In this document: positions 35,136 through 43,941 of the stretch, one piece after another
How positions within the stretch are numbered: the first letter of the stretch is position 1
Layout of the letters: the number at the start of each line of letters is the position of its first letter
From: Burkholderia gladioli
Lineage (GTDB): Bacteria; Pseudomonadota; Gammaproteobacteria; Burkholderiales; Burkholderiaceae
Reading direction: 5' to 3'
Length of the DNA stretch: 64,000 bases
NCBI RefSeq assembly: GCF_000959725.1
Contig: NZ_CP009323.1
Location: 1,922,001-1,986,000, forward strand
Program-made: the position numbers and the translations under genes
Notes under the pieces: model-generated
The model's input: the letters and a program-made list of their open reading frames with translations, nothing else
What the model was told of the DNA's origin: nothing
The model's database searches: none

Positions 35136-35990
35136 ATGTCGAACAAGACCTACGAAGTCCGTCCCGAGCAATCGGTCGAGCTGCTCAAGGAGCTGCACAT
35201 CCTGACGCGCGACGGCAAGATGAACCAGGACAGCCGCCGCAAGCTCAAGCAGGTCTACCACCTGTACCAGTTCATCGAGCCGCTGCTGGAGAGCGTCGCC
35301 GCCGAGCGCGGCGGCGTGAGCCTGGTCGACCACGGCGCCGGCAAGTCCTATCTGGGCTTCATCCTCTACGACCTGTTCTTCAAGTCGCGCCCGGCGGCCG
35401 GCTCGCATATCTACGGCATCGAGACGCGCGAGGAACTGGTCGAGCGCTCCACCGCGCTGGCCGCGCGGCTCGGTTTCGGCGGGATGTCCTTCGAGACGCT
35501 GTCGGTGGCCGAGTCGATCGACTCGCCCAGGCTGCCGGCCAGCATCGACGTGGTGACGGCCCTGCATGCCTGCGATACCGCCACCGACGACGCGATCCGC
35601 TTCGCGCTCGCCAAGGAGGCGCGCCATATCGTGCTGGTGCCCTGCTGCCAGGCCGAGGTGGCCGGCGTGCTGCGCCGGAACAAGGGCAAGTCGCTGTCCA
35701 GCGCGCTGGCCGAGGTATGGCGCCATCCCATCCACACGCGCGAGTTCGGCAGCCAGATCACCAATGTGCTGCGCTGCCTGCAACTGGAGGCGCATGGCTA
35801 CCAGGTCAGCGTCACCGAGCTGGTCGGCTGGGAGCATTCGATGAAGAACGAGCTGATCATCGCGCAGTACAAGAACCTGCCGCGCCGCAAGCCCAGCGAG
35901 CGCCTCGACGAGATCCTCGGGATGTTCGGCCTGGCCGAGCTGAACCAGCGTTTCTTCGCGCCGCGAGCCGGCGAGGCCGCCAGCGCCTGA
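35136..35990 (+). CDS. SAM methyltransferase with CCQ motif (Methyltransf_32/Trm13-like)
   Basis: A 284-residue protein. Motif I is atypical, VDHGAGKSYLGFIL at about residues 66-79, with a Lys after the Gly. The later HACDTATDDAIRFAL and VPCCQAEVAGVL (CCQ near residue 172) resemble the family that includes the eukaryotic Trm13/METTL25 proteins. The N-terminal 40 residues form a basic helical segment (KMNQDSRRKLKQVYHLYQF) that could bind RNA. The ATG at 35136 gives a clean N-terminus; the frame opens 45 bases earlier. Substrate unknown. Confidence 0.75.
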   Translation: MSNKTYEVRPEQSVELLKELHILTRDGKMNQDSRRKLKQVYHLYQFIEPLLESVAAERGGVSLVDHGAGKSYLGFILYDLFFKSRPAAGSHIYGIETREELVERSTALAARLGFGGMSFETLSVAESIDSPRLPASIDVVTALHACDTATDDAIRFALAKEARHIVLVPCCQAEVAGVLRRNKGKSLSSALAEVWRHPIHTREFGSQITNVLRCLQLEAHGYQVSVTELVGWEHSMKNELIIAQYKNLPRRKPSERLDEILGMFGLAELNQRFFAPRAGEAASA

Positions 35991-36035
35991 GCCGGCAACC
36001 GAGCCGGCAACCGAGCCGGGCCTGCCGGGCCGCGC

Positions 36036-36614
36036 TCAGGTGCCCGCTTCGGGGCGGCCGTCCTGGCCGTCCTCCGTCATCCATTCCCGCCAGCCCGCGT
36101 GGCCGAGCCGCCGCAGCGTGGCCTGGTTGCGCTCGTAGATCTCGGCCGCGTCCGGGAAGGCCTCGACCGCGCGATCGATGCTGGCCTCGCGCAGCAGGTG
36201 CAGGATCGGATAGGGTGCGCGATTCGTGTAGTTCTCGATGTCCTCGGGCTCGCTGCCGTCGAACTGGTAGCGCGGGTGGAAGCTCGCGATCTGCAGCATG
36301 CCGTCGAGCCGCAGTTGTTGCAGCAACTGGTCGGCGAAGTGGATTGCGTCGCTGAAGTCGGCGAACTCGGCGAAGGCGAACGGGAAGATCACCAGGGTGG
36401 TGTCGATCGCCTCGGGATCGGCCTCGGCGAGCGCGCGCAGCTCGGTTTCCAGGTCGGCGAAGGCATCCTCGAAGCGGCTTGCCCGGCTGAGCGCGTAACG
36501 CACCTGGCCCTTGACGTGCACGCTCTTGGCGAACGGGCACAGGTTCAGCCCGATCACGGCGCGCGTGAGCCAGTGGCGCGTGGCGGCGAGGATCTCGGCT
36601 TCGGATGGATTCAT
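36036..36614 (-). CDS. DUF1415 family protein
   Basis: A 192-residue cytoplasmic protein with the DUF1415 signature near the N-terminus (TRHWLTRAVIGLNLCPFAKSV at about residues 13-33) and FHPRYQF, plus APYPILHLLREASIDRAV. Conserved Cys-Pro-Phe and His-Pro suggest a catalytic or metal site but no activity is established. The ATG at 36614 is preferred; longer frames start in Ala/Pro-rich shadow. It lies alone between convergent and co-directional neighbours. Confidence 0.88.
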   Translation of the reverse strand: MNPSEAEILAATRHWLTRAVIGLNLCPFAKSVHVKGQVRYALSRASRFEDAFADLETELRALAEADPEAIDTTLVIFPFAFAEFADFSDAIHFADQLLQQLRLDGMLQIASFHPRYQFDGSEPEDIENYTNRAPYPILHLLREASIDRAVEAFPDAAEIYERNQATLRRLGHAGWREWMTEDGQDGRPEAGT

Positions 36615-36756
36615 GGTCGGGGACGGTGGCGAGGCGGGGGCTGGCATTGTAGCGGGGCGGGCAGGGAGGGCGGCGAGGACGATGCGCGCGACGCGGGGCG
36701 GGCAGGACGCGGCCGATCGTGCCGCCGCTCCCGCCACTCCCCCGCGCCGGCGGCCC

Positions 36757-37374
36757 TCAGGCGCAGGCCGCCTCGATCATCATCCTCACCACGCGCGGCG
36801 CGGCGCCGATCGGGCTGTCCTCGCCGCGATAGGTCTGGCTGGCCGCGTAGATGCCCTCGATCACCAGCGCGATGCCCTCGGCCAGCACGCGCGGCTCGCG
36901 CGCGCCGGCGCCCTGCGCGAGCGCCAGCAGCCGGCGCATCAGTTCGGCCTTGTTGTCGGCCACCGAGGCGCGCGCGGCATGGTTCGGATCGGGAAACTCG
37001 ACAGCCACGTTGATGAACGGGCAGCCGCGGTAATCGGGCGCCGCCGCGCGCACCGCCAGCTCGTCGACGTACTTCAGCAACTGCGCCTTCGGATCGTCGG
37101 GCAGTCGCCGCGCGTCCTCGTCGAAGCGGTCGAAATAGTGCTCGTTCTTGCGCTCGAGATAGGCCAGCACCAGCTCGTCCTTCGAGGCGAACTGGCGATA
37201 CAGGCTCATCTTGTTGACGCCGGCCTGCTCGACCACGGCATCCACGCCGACGGCCCGCACGCCTTCCCGATAGAACAGCGTCTCGGCCGCGTCGAGCAGC
37301 TGGGCATGGGCGGTCGCGCCGGCCGTCGGCGAACGGCGCGAGGCGCTGGCGGATTTGGCGGAAGCTGCGCTCAT
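36757..37374 (-). CDS. TetR-family transcriptional repressor
   Basis: A 205-residue regulator with an N-terminal helix-turn-helix (LLDAAETLFYREGVRAVGVDAVVEQAGVNKMSLYRQFASKDEL at about residues 26-68) and a C-terminal ligand-binding region containing the fingerprint RGCPFINVAVEF. The start at 37374 is preceded by 39 in-frame codons of operator and leader sequence, so it is clearly right. It is divergent from an MFS transporter; two 16-base operator copies lie between them. Confidence 0.93.
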   Translation of the reverse strand: MSAASAKSASASRRSPTAGATAHAQLLDAAETLFYREGVRAVGVDAVVEQAGVNKMSLYRQFASKDELVLAYLERKNEHYFDRFDEDARRLPDDPKAQLLKYVDELAVRAAAPDYRGCPFINVAVEFPDPNHAARASVADNKAELMRRLLALAQGAGAREPRVLAEGIALVIEGIYAASQTYRGEDSPIGAAPRVVRMMIEAACA

Positions 37375-37423
37375 GAACAATAACCTCGATTGATGCGGGT
37401 GAATTGAATTCGACGCTTGACAT

Positions 37424-37472
37424 GTTACCGAGCGGTAACTACGATCGCAAGCTCTTGTGACTGAGCGGTAAC
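37424..37472. promoter_or_regulatory. tandem TetR operators between regulator and MFS transporter
   Basis: Perfect palindrome GTTACCGAGCGGTAAC at 37424-37439 and a degenerate copy GTGACTGAGCGGTAAC (14 of 16 identical) at 37457-37472, 33 bases apart centre to centre, i.e. about three helical turns and on the same face. Likely sites for autorepression and for control of the divergent transporter. Confidence 0.8.
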
Positions 37473-37552
37473 GCCGCGGTCGCACCGTCAACGGGGTCAG
37501 AAAGCCGGCATGCTTCGCTCAGCCTGGCGCGGCCGCAACTGGAGTGGTTGGG

Positions 37553-38836
37553 ATGAACTGGATTGCAGCGAGCGCTCGCGGGCGTTTCCATTACGGCTGG
37601 GTGGCGGCTGCGGTCGTGTTCCTGATCCTGCTCGCCGCGGCCGGCACGCGCGCCACGCCGAGCGTGCTGATGGTGCCGCTGGGCAACGAATTCGGCTGGA
37701 GCCGCGCCACGGTCTCGCTGGCGATCTCGATCAATATCGCGCTTTATGGCCTGACCGGGCCGTTCGCGGCGGCCGCGATGCAGCGCTTCGGCCTGCGTCC
37801 CACCATCCTCACCGCGCTGGTGGTGATGGGCACGGGCGTGGCCCTGTCGTCGATGATGACGGCCACCTGGCAGATGGTGCTGATCTGGGGCGTGATGGTC
37901 GGCAGCGCCACCGGCGTGGCCGCGCTGACGCTGTCGGCGACCTTCGTGAACCGCTGGTTCGTGGCGCGCCGAGGGTTGGTGATGGGCATGCTGACGGCCA
38001 GCTCGGCCACCGGCCAGATGGTGTTCCTGCCGATGCTGGCCTCGATCTCCGAGCATCACGGCTGGCGCCCGGTGGTGCTGGTGGTGGCGGTGGCGCTGGC
38101 GATCGTGGTGCCGCTGGTGATCTTTCTGCTGCCGGAGCGGCCCGCCGACGTGCAGCTGCGTCCCTACGGCGAACCCGAGGATGCGCCGCGCGCGGCCGAG
38201 GCGGCGAAGCAGAATCCGCTCGCCACCGCCTTCGAGGCGCTGTTCAGCGCCGCGCGCCGTCGCGACTTCTGGCTGCTGTTCTTCAGCTTCTTCATCTGCG
38301 GCGCCAGCACCAACGGCTATATCGGCTCGCACCTGATCGCGATGTGCAGCGACTACGGCATGAGCGAGGTGCAGGGCGCCTCGCTGCTGGCGGCGATGGG
38401 CATCTTCGACCTGATCGGCACCACCGCCTCGGGCTGGCTGTCGGACCGCTACGACAGCCGGGTGCTGCTGTTCTGGTACTACGGGCTGCGCGGACTGTCG
38501 CTGATCTACCTGCCGCACGCCTTCGGCATCGACTTCTTCGGCCTGCCGCTGTTCGCGGTGTTCTACGGCCTGGACTGGATCGCCACCGTGCCGCCCACCG
38601 TGCGCCTGGCCACCGACATCTGGGGCAAGGAGCGCGCGCCGATCGTGTTCGGCTGGATCGTCGCGGGCCACCAGCTCGGCGCGGCCTTCGCCACGCTCGG
38701 CGCCGGCCTGCTGCGCGCGAGCCTGGGCACCTACACGCTGGCCTCGATGATCTCGGGCGGGCTGTGCATCGTCGGCGCGCTGATCGTGCTGCGCATCGGG
38801 CGCGGCCGCACGCGCAGCGTGCCGCAGGCGGCCTGA
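37553..38836 (+). CDS. major facilitator superfamily transporter
   Basis: A 427-residue MFS protein with about twelve helices. The cytoplasmic loop 2-3 motif is MQRFGLRPTIL and loop 8-9 shows GWLSDRYDSRVLL. A central cytoplasmic loop of about 45 residues (rich in Glu/Ala) divides two halves. ATG at 37553 with GGAG eight bases upstream is chosen; the GTG at 37544 in the open frame is less well placed. It resembles the oxalate/formate-type OFA or monocarboxylate branch (MxxLIWGVMVGSATG), but the substrate cannot be told. It is likely under control of the TetR protein encoded divergently. Confidence 0.88.
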   Translation: MNWIAASARGRFHYGWVAAAVVFLILLAAAGTRATPSVLMVPLGNEFGWSRATVSLAISINIALYGLTGPFAAAAMQRFGLRPTILTALVVMGTGVALSSMMTATWQMVLIWGVMVGSATGVAALTLSATFVNRWFVARRGLVMGMLTASSATGQMVFLPMLASISEHHGWRPVVLVVAVALAIVVPLVIFLLPERPADVQLRPYGEPEDAPRAAEAAKQNPLATAFEALFSAARRRDFWLLFFSFFICGASTNGYIGSHLIAMCSDYGMSEVQGASLLAAMGIFDLIGTTASGWLSDRYDSRVLLFWYYGLRGLSLIYLPHAFGIDFFGLPLFAVFYGLDWIATVPPTVRLATDIWGKERAPIVFGWIVAGHQLGAAFATLGAGLLRASLGTYTLASMISGGLCIVGALIVLRIGRGRTRSVPQAA

Positions 38837-39079
38837 GGCGGGTGCGGCGCGCGGGCAGAGGCTGGGAGCTGGGTTCCACAAGCAGGCCCGCGCAAGCAAG
38901 ACCCGAGGCACGGCTCGCCAAGCCTCGCGCCGCCTGCATTTTCCGCCCGCGATGCGGCGCTGCCGCTCTCCCGCCCGCGCTGATTTGCAATCCCGAACCC
39001 CGACATACGCATCCGGCAGCGAACGGGTATCCTTGCGGTTCTCCGGGGCTTGTGCCCTTTTTCGACTATGAGGAACCGC

Positions 39080-39682
39080 ATGTCCGTCAAACCTGCACCC
39101 ACCGCTGTGTCGATCCACGAACTGATCGCGGGGCGCTGGAGCCCGCGTGCCTATTCGAACCAGCCGATCAGCGGCGAGCACCTGCATGCGCTGCTGGAGG
39201 CCGCGCGCTGGGCGCCGTCGGCCTATAACGCACAGCCCTGGCGCTTCGTGGTGTTCGATCGCACGCGCGACGAGGCTGCCTTCAAGAAGGCCTTCGCCAC
39301 GCTGGTGCCGTTCAACCAGGCCTGGAACGCGCCGGCCCCGGTGCTGATCGCGGTGACCTCGCATACGCTGACCTCGAAGGGCGAGCCGAGCACCACCGCG
39401 CTCTACGACGCGGGCGCGGCGGCGATGGCGCTGGTGCTGCAGGCGCATGCGCTGGGCCTGGCCGCCCACCAGATGAGCGGCTTCGATCCGAAGGCGTTTC
39501 GCGAGGCCTTCGCGGTGCCGACCGACGTCGAGATCATCGCGATGATCTCGGTCGGCCACTACGGCGATGCCGACAAGCTCGACCCGGTGCTGCGCGATCG
39601 CGAACGCGCCCCGCGCACGCGTAACGCGATTGGCGAGATCGCCTACCAGGGCGGCTGGAAGGTACCGTTCGCGGGGGCCTGA
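39080..39682 (+). CDS. nitroreductase-family flavoprotein
   Basis: A 200-residue FMN-dependent oxidoreductase fold. It shows the family N-terminal motif RWSPRAYSNQPI (FMN phosphate contact) and AARWAPSAYNAQPWRFVV, then ALGLAAHQMSGF and the C-terminal SVGHYG. AGGA lies six bases before the ATG at 39080. Physiological substrate unknown; family members reduce nitro compounds, quinones or flavins using NAD(P)H. Confidence 0.92.
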   Translation: MSVKPAPTAVSIHELIAGRWSPRAYSNQPISGEHLHALLEAARWAPSAYNAQPWRFVVFDRTRDEAAFKKAFATLVPFNQAWNAPAPVLIAVTSHTLTSKGEPSTTALYDAGAAAMALVLQAHALGLAAHQMSGFDPKAFREAFAVPTDVEIIAMISVGHYGDADKLDPVLRDRERAPRTRNAIGEIAYQGGWKVPFAGA

Positions 39683-40032
39683 GGCACCCGAGCTCCTGCG
39701 GCGGCTGGTAGCCCGCCCCTCAAGCCGGGCCGCGCCGCCGCAACCGGCCAGGACGCGCGCCGCGCCGTCATCACGACGGGCGGCGCGCGTTTTTCATGGT
39801 GCCGCGCGATGGCATCGCCGGGCGGCCGCGCTCGCGGCCTGCCGTGCCGCGGCCGCGGCCGCCGGGATCGTGCACCGGGCGCGGCAAGCCGCCGGCAGGG
39901 CCGGGCGCCGCTCGAACCGTCCCCGATTTCCCGCGTCGCGCACCCGCCGCAGCCCGTTGTAGGGCCGCGCGCTTCTGTGTTAAAAAGCCCCCCTTTCCGC
40001 TTCGCGCCCGTCCCGTCGGCGTTTCATTCTCC
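39683..40032. other. intergenic region upstream of the Hsp70-like gene
   Basis: Contains the nitroreductase terminator and a GC-rich Arg/Pro-coding-like stretch that I judge non-coding. The sequence TTAAAAAGCC near 39980 is the only AT-rich point and could hold a promoter for the next gene. Confidence 0.4.
39754..39795 (+). terminator. intrinsic terminator after nitroreductase
   Basis: Imperfect long hairpin CGCGCGCCGCGCCGTC (39754-39769) / GACGGGCGGCGCGCG (39775-39789), then TTTTTC. Confidence 0.8.
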
Positions 40033-41292
40033 ATGAGCTACTGCGCGATCGATTTCGGCACTTCCAACTCCGCCGTCGCCCTGCCGGACCCGGCGCGGGA
40101 GGGGGCGATGCGGCTCGCGCCCGTGGAAGGCGAGCACCGCACCCTGCCGACCTCCATCTTCTTCAACAACGACGAGGGCACGCGCGAGTTCGGCCGTGCC
40201 GCGCTGGCCTCCTACATCGACGGTTTCGACGGCCGGCTGATGCGCTCGATGAAGAGCATCCTCGGCTCGCCGCTGGCGGAAACCACCACCGACCTCGGCG
40301 ACGGCAGCGGCATCGCCTATACCGAGGTGATCGCCATCTTCATGCAGCACCTGACGGGCAAGGCGCAGGCCTGCTCGGGCGGCGTGATCGATCGCGCAGT
40401 GCTGGGCCGGCCGGTGTTCTTCGTCGACGACGATCCGCGCGCCGACCGCCTCGCCGAGCAGCAGCTCGCGGCGGCCGCGCAGTCGGTGGGCCTGAAGGAG
40501 GTGCATTTCCAGTACGAGCCGATCGCGGCCGCGTTCGACTACGAGTCGCGCCAGCCGGCCGAGACGCTGGTGCTGGTGGCCGACATCGGCGGCGGCACCT
40601 CGGACTTCTCGCTGGTGCGGGTCGGCCCCGAGCGCATGGCGCGGCTCGAGCGCAAGGACGACGTGCTCGCGCATCACGGCGTACACGTGGCCGGCACCGA
40701 CTACGACCGCCGCGTCGAGCTGGCCTCGATCATGCCGGCCTTCGGCTACCGCTCGCTGGACCCGGAAGGCCGCGAGCTGCCGAACCGGATCTACTTCGAC
40801 CTCGCCACCTGGCACCTGATCAACACCGTCTACACGCCCAAGCGGCTTGCCGAGCTCAAGCTGATGAAGCACCTGTATGTGGACACGCGCCAGTTCGAGC
40901 GGCTGGTGAGGGTGGTCGAGCAGCGCTTCGGCCACGCGCTGATGGCGCGCGCCGAGGAGGCCAAGATCGGCGTGGCGGCGGGCGGGGAGACCATGATCGA
41001 CCTGAACGAGGTCGAGGAGGACCTGCAGATCGCCTTCGACGCGGCGCGTCTGGTGGACGCCAGCGTCGACGACACGGCGCGCATCGTCGAGGCGGCGCGC
41101 GAGACGGTCCGGCTGGCCGGCATCGCGCCGCGCGATCTGGGCGCGCTCTACTTCACGGGCGGCTCGACCGGGCTGGCCTTCCTGTCGGGCGCGCTGGCGG
41201 CCGCCTTTCCCGATGCCGAGCCGGTGTTCGGCGATCGCCTCGCCAGCGTCGCCACGGGCCTCGGGATCCACGCGCGGCGCCTGTTCGGCTGA
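40033..41292 (+). CDS. YegD-like Hsp70-family chaperone
   Basis: A 419-residue actin/Hsp70-fold protein with only an ATPase domain: phosphate-1 loop IDFGTSNSAVA at residues 5-15, phosphate-2 loop ADIGGGTSDFS near residue 184, and adenosine motif YFTGGSTGLAFL near 379. The substrate-binding domain of DnaK is missing, as in E. coli YegD (a similar length). The ATG at 40033 begins MSYCAIDFG; the extended frame is shadow. The role is unclear; it is a solitary gene. Confidence 0.88.
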   Translation: MSYCAIDFGTSNSAVALPDPAREGAMRLAPVEGEHRTLPTSIFFNNDEGTREFGRAALASYIDGFDGRLMRSMKSILGSPLAETTTDLGDGSGIAYTEVIAIFMQHLTGKAQACSGGVIDRAVLGRPVFFVDDDPRADRLAEQQLAAAAQSVGLKEVHFQYEPIAAAFDYESRQPAETLVLVADIGGGTSDFSLVRVGPERMARLERKDDVLAHHGVHVAGTDYDRRVELASIMPAFGYRSLDPEGRELPNRIYFDLATWHLINTVYTPKRLAELKLMKHLYVDTRQFERLVRVVEQRFGHALMARAEEAKIGVAAGGETMIDLNEVEEDLQIAFDAARLVDASVDDTARIVEAARETVRLAGIAPRDLGALYFTGGSTGLAFLSGALAAAFPDAEPVFGDRLASVATGLGIHARRLFG

Positions 41293-41510
41293 GCACCGGG
41301 CGGCGCGCCTCGGGCGGGCCTGGGCAGGGCTCGATACGGTTGGGCCGGGAGCAAGAATTGCATCCGCCACCGCGCCGGCCCGCCAACCCGTCCAGCACGC
41401 CTCGATGACAAATCGGCGTGCCCGGCGCCGATTCCCTTTCCCCCGCGACGCGAACCGCTGCACCACTATCGGAATCAATCCCGCCGGAGCGTGGCCCGAC
41501 ACGAATTCGG

Positions 41511-41550
41511 GTCGGAAAAAACGAAAACCCCGCCGAGGCGGGGTTTTTTA
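41511..41550 (-). terminator. intrinsic terminator of cspA (bidirectional)
   Basis: Perfect hairpin of 11-base arms (AAAACCCCGCC / GGCGGGGTTTT) with a two-base loop; T tracts on both strands (minus: TTTTCGTTTTTT; plus: TTTTTTA). Confidence 0.88.
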
Positions 41551-41574
41551 TTCAGGCGAAGATATCGCGCGAAC

Positions 41575-41778
41575 TTACAGCGGCTTGATGTTCGCTGCTT
41601 GCAGACCCTTCGGGCCGGTCTTCACTTCGAATTCGACCTTCTGGTTTTCTTGCAGCGTCTTGAAACCGTCGACACGGATTTCCGAGAAGTGCGCGAACAG
41701 ATCGTCGCCGCCGCCTTCCGGCGTGATGAAGCCAAAACCCTTAGCGTCGTTGAACCACTTGACGGTGCCGGTTGCCAT
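41575..41778 (-). CDS. cspA: cold-shock protein (CspA family)
   Basis: A 67-residue OB-fold single-strand nucleic-acid chaperone with RNP1 KGFGFI (residues 13-18) and RNP2 DLFAHF (residues 26-31). Nearly every position matches the Csp family. A predicted promoter at 41926-41954 gives a leader of about 140 bases, typical of cold-regulated csp mRNAs. The gene stands alone, with its own terminator. Confidence 0.97.
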   Translation of the reverse strand: MATGTVKWFNDAKGFGFITPEGGGDDLFAHFSEIRVDGFKTLQENQKVEFEVKTGPKGLQAANIKPL

Positions 41779-42212
41779 AACTTGTTCCTAAAAATGTGAG
41801 ACAGGGCGAAACGCCCGGGAGGTGCATGAAAATCAAGGAAGGGGGTAATGGGGCCGACCGGAGTACCGTTGATGGGCGAACTACGAAAGAACCTATTCAC
41901 TCGCCACTTGAAATCCTGCTCGGCCGTTATACGTCCAAACGACCTTGCGGTCAACCTTCCACTGAGAATTCCTAGGGAAACCACTAGAAATACCACGAAT
42001 AACGCTTACAAACCTTGCTGGGGCGCTCATTTTTTTGTAGGGGCTGATCGATTTTGCCGCCATCCGGGAGGTGCAACCGTATACACTACGCGCCGCACGG
42101 GCGGGTTGTCCTGGACCGGACAACCCGTCCCCCAAAGATGCCGGCGCGACCCCGGCCGAACGACCTTCGGCAGGCGTCCTGACAAGGCTTTTTGAGAGAC
42201 ATAGGAGAGGTT
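41779..42212. other. divergent intergenic region between cspA and APC permease
   Basis: Holds the cspA leader and promoter (minus strand) and the start region of the permease (plus strand, TACACT at 42082 a possible -10). A short hairpin GGGCGAAACGCCC near 41806-41818 is in the cspA leader. No gene seen. Confidence 0.55.
41926..41954 (-). promoter_or_regulatory. predicted cspA promoter
   Basis: On the minus strand: -35 TTGACC (41954-41949), 17-base spacer, -10 TATAAC (41931-41926). A start near 41919 gives a 5' leader of about 140 bases before the ATG at 41778. Confidence 0.65.
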
Positions 42213-43811
42213 GTGAACAGTTCTATTCAACGGAACATCGGCCCGATCGCGCTCATGCTGACGGGCCTGGGGTCGATCATCGGCTCCGGCTGGCTTTTCG
42301 GGGCCTGGAAAGCAGCGAAGATCGCCGGCCCGGCCGCGATCTGCGCCTGGATCATCGGCGCGGTCGTGATTCTCGCGATCGCATTGACCTATGCCGAGCT
42401 CGGCGCGATGTTCCCGGAATCGGGCGGCATGGTGCGCTACGCGCGTTACTCGCACGGCTCCCTGGTGGGCTTCATCAGCGCCTGGGCCAACTGGATCGCG
42501 ATCGTCTCGGTGATCCCGATCGAGGCCGAGGCATCGATCCAGTACATGAGCACCTGGCCCTATGCGTGGGCGCACAGCCTGTTCGTGGGCGGGGAGTTGA
42601 CCACACCAGGCCTGCTGCTCTCGGCGGTGCTGGTGGTGATCTACTTCATGCTGAACTACTGGGGCGTGAAGCTGTTCGCGCGCGCCAACTCGGCGATCAC
42701 GGTGTTCAAGTTCCTGATCCCGGGCCTGACCATCCTCGGCCTGATGCTCACCAGCTTCCACTCCGACAACCTCGGCATGACGAGCAACGACGCGTTCGCG
42801 CCGTATGGCTGGTCGGCGGTGCTCACGGCGGTCGCCACCAGCGGCATCGTGTTCGCGTTCAACGGCTTCCAGAGCCCGGTCAACCTCGCCGGCGAGGCGC
42901 GCAACCCGTCGCGCAGCGTGCCGTTCGCGGTGATCGCCTCGATCCTGATCGCGCTGGTGATCTACGTGCTGCTGCAGATCGCCTACATCGGCTCGGTCGA
43001 TCCGGCCGAAGTCGCGAAGGGCTGGAAGCACTTCAACTTCGCCTCGCCGTTCGCGGAACTGGCGATCGCGCTGAACCTGAACTGGCTGGCCGTGCTGCTC
43101 TACGTCGACGCCTTCATCAGCCCGAGCGGCACCGGCACGACCTACATGGCGACCACCACGCGGATGATCTACGCGATGGAGCGCAACAACACGATGCCGA
43201 AGATGTTCGGCAACGTGCACCCGCTCTACGGCGTGCCGCGCAACGCGATGTGGTTCAACCTGCTGGTCTCCTTCGTCTTCCTGTTCTTCTTCCGCGGCTG
43301 GAGCTCGCTGGCGGCCGTGATCTCGGTGGCCACCGTGATCTCGTACCTGACGGGCCCGATCAGCCTGATGGCGCTGCGCCGCGCGGCCACCGACCTCGAT
43401 CGTCCGCTGTCGATCCCGGGCATGAAGCTGATCGCGCCGTTCGCCTTCGTCTGCGCCTCGCTGATCCTGTACTGGGCGAAGTGGCCGCTGACGGGCGAGA
43501 TCATCCTGCTGATGGTCGTCGCGCTGCCGGTGTACTTCTACTTCCAGGCCAAGTCGGGCTGGGGTGGCTGGGGTGCCGACCTGAAGGCCGCCTGGTGGCT
43601 GGTCGCCTACCTGCCGACGATGGCCGTGCTGTCGCTGATCGGCAGCAAGCAGTTCGGCGGCTCGGGCGTGCTGCCCTATGGCTGGGACATGCTGATCGTC
43701 GCGCTGATCGCGCTGGGCTTCTACTTCTGGGGCGTCAACACCGGCTACCGGACCCAGTACCTCGACGAGCGCGAGTCGCACGACGAGATCCTCGACGGCA
43801 TCGGCGCCTGA
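42213..43811 (+). CDS. APC-family amino-acid permease
   Basis: A 532-residue transporter with twelve or more helices. The first helix has the unwound GSIIGSGWLFGAWKA motif (substrate and sodium/proton site of the LeuT/APC fold). A late segment, SGTGTTYMATTTRMIYAMERN, is shared with aspartate/proton symporters of the YveA type, which I regard as the nearest group. GTG at 42213, with AGGAGAGG just upstream, is the start; the TTG at 42192 lacks a ribosome site. A strong terminator follows. Substrate is probably an acidic or related amino acid. Confidence 0.88.
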   Translation: MNSSIQRNIGPIALMLTGLGSIIGSGWLFGAWKAAKIAGPAAICAWIIGAVVILAIALTYAELGAMFPESGGMVRYARYSHGSLVGFISAWANWIAIVSVIPIEAEASIQYMSTWPYAWAHSLFVGGELTTPGLLLSAVLVVIYFMLNYWGVKLFARANSAITVFKFLIPGLTILGLMLTSFHSDNLGMTSNDAFAPYGWSAVLTAVATSGIVFAFNGFQSPVNLAGEARNPSRSVPFAVIASILIALVIYVLLQIAYIGSVDPAEVAKGWKHFNFASPFAELAIALNLNWLAVLLYVDAFISPSGTGTTYMATTTRMIYAMERNNTMPKMFGNVHPLYGVPRNAMWFNLLVSFVFLFFFRGWSSLAAVISVATVISYLTGPISLMALRRAATDLDRPLSIPGMKLIAPFAFVCASLILYWAKWPLTGEIILLMVVALPVYFYFQAKSGWGGWGADLKAAWWLVAYLPTMAVLSLIGSKQFGGSGVLPYGWDMLIVALIALGFYFWGVNTGYRTQYLDERESHDEILDGIGA

Positions 43812-43875
43812 GCGTCACCGCCCGCTGCTCTCGTTCCTGCCGACACCGCCGCCGCGGTGCCGGCAGGAACGAAAA

Positions 43876-43911
43876 AAAGCCCGCCCGGGTCATGCCCGGG
43901 CGGGCTTTTTC
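43876..43911 (+). terminator. intrinsic terminator after APC permease
   Basis: GCCCGCCCGGG / CCCGGGCGGGC hairpin (43879-43905) with a five-base loop and T5; an A-tract in front makes it bidirectional, so it can also serve the convergent gene. Confidence 0.88.
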
Positions 43912-43941
43912 ATCGGCGCTCGCCGCGCCCGGGGCCGTACC

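Noticed and set aside
33783..35837. 684-codon minus-strand frame
   Set aside because: Opposite two well-supported methyltransferase genes; the translation shows only Arg/His/Asp-rich noise.
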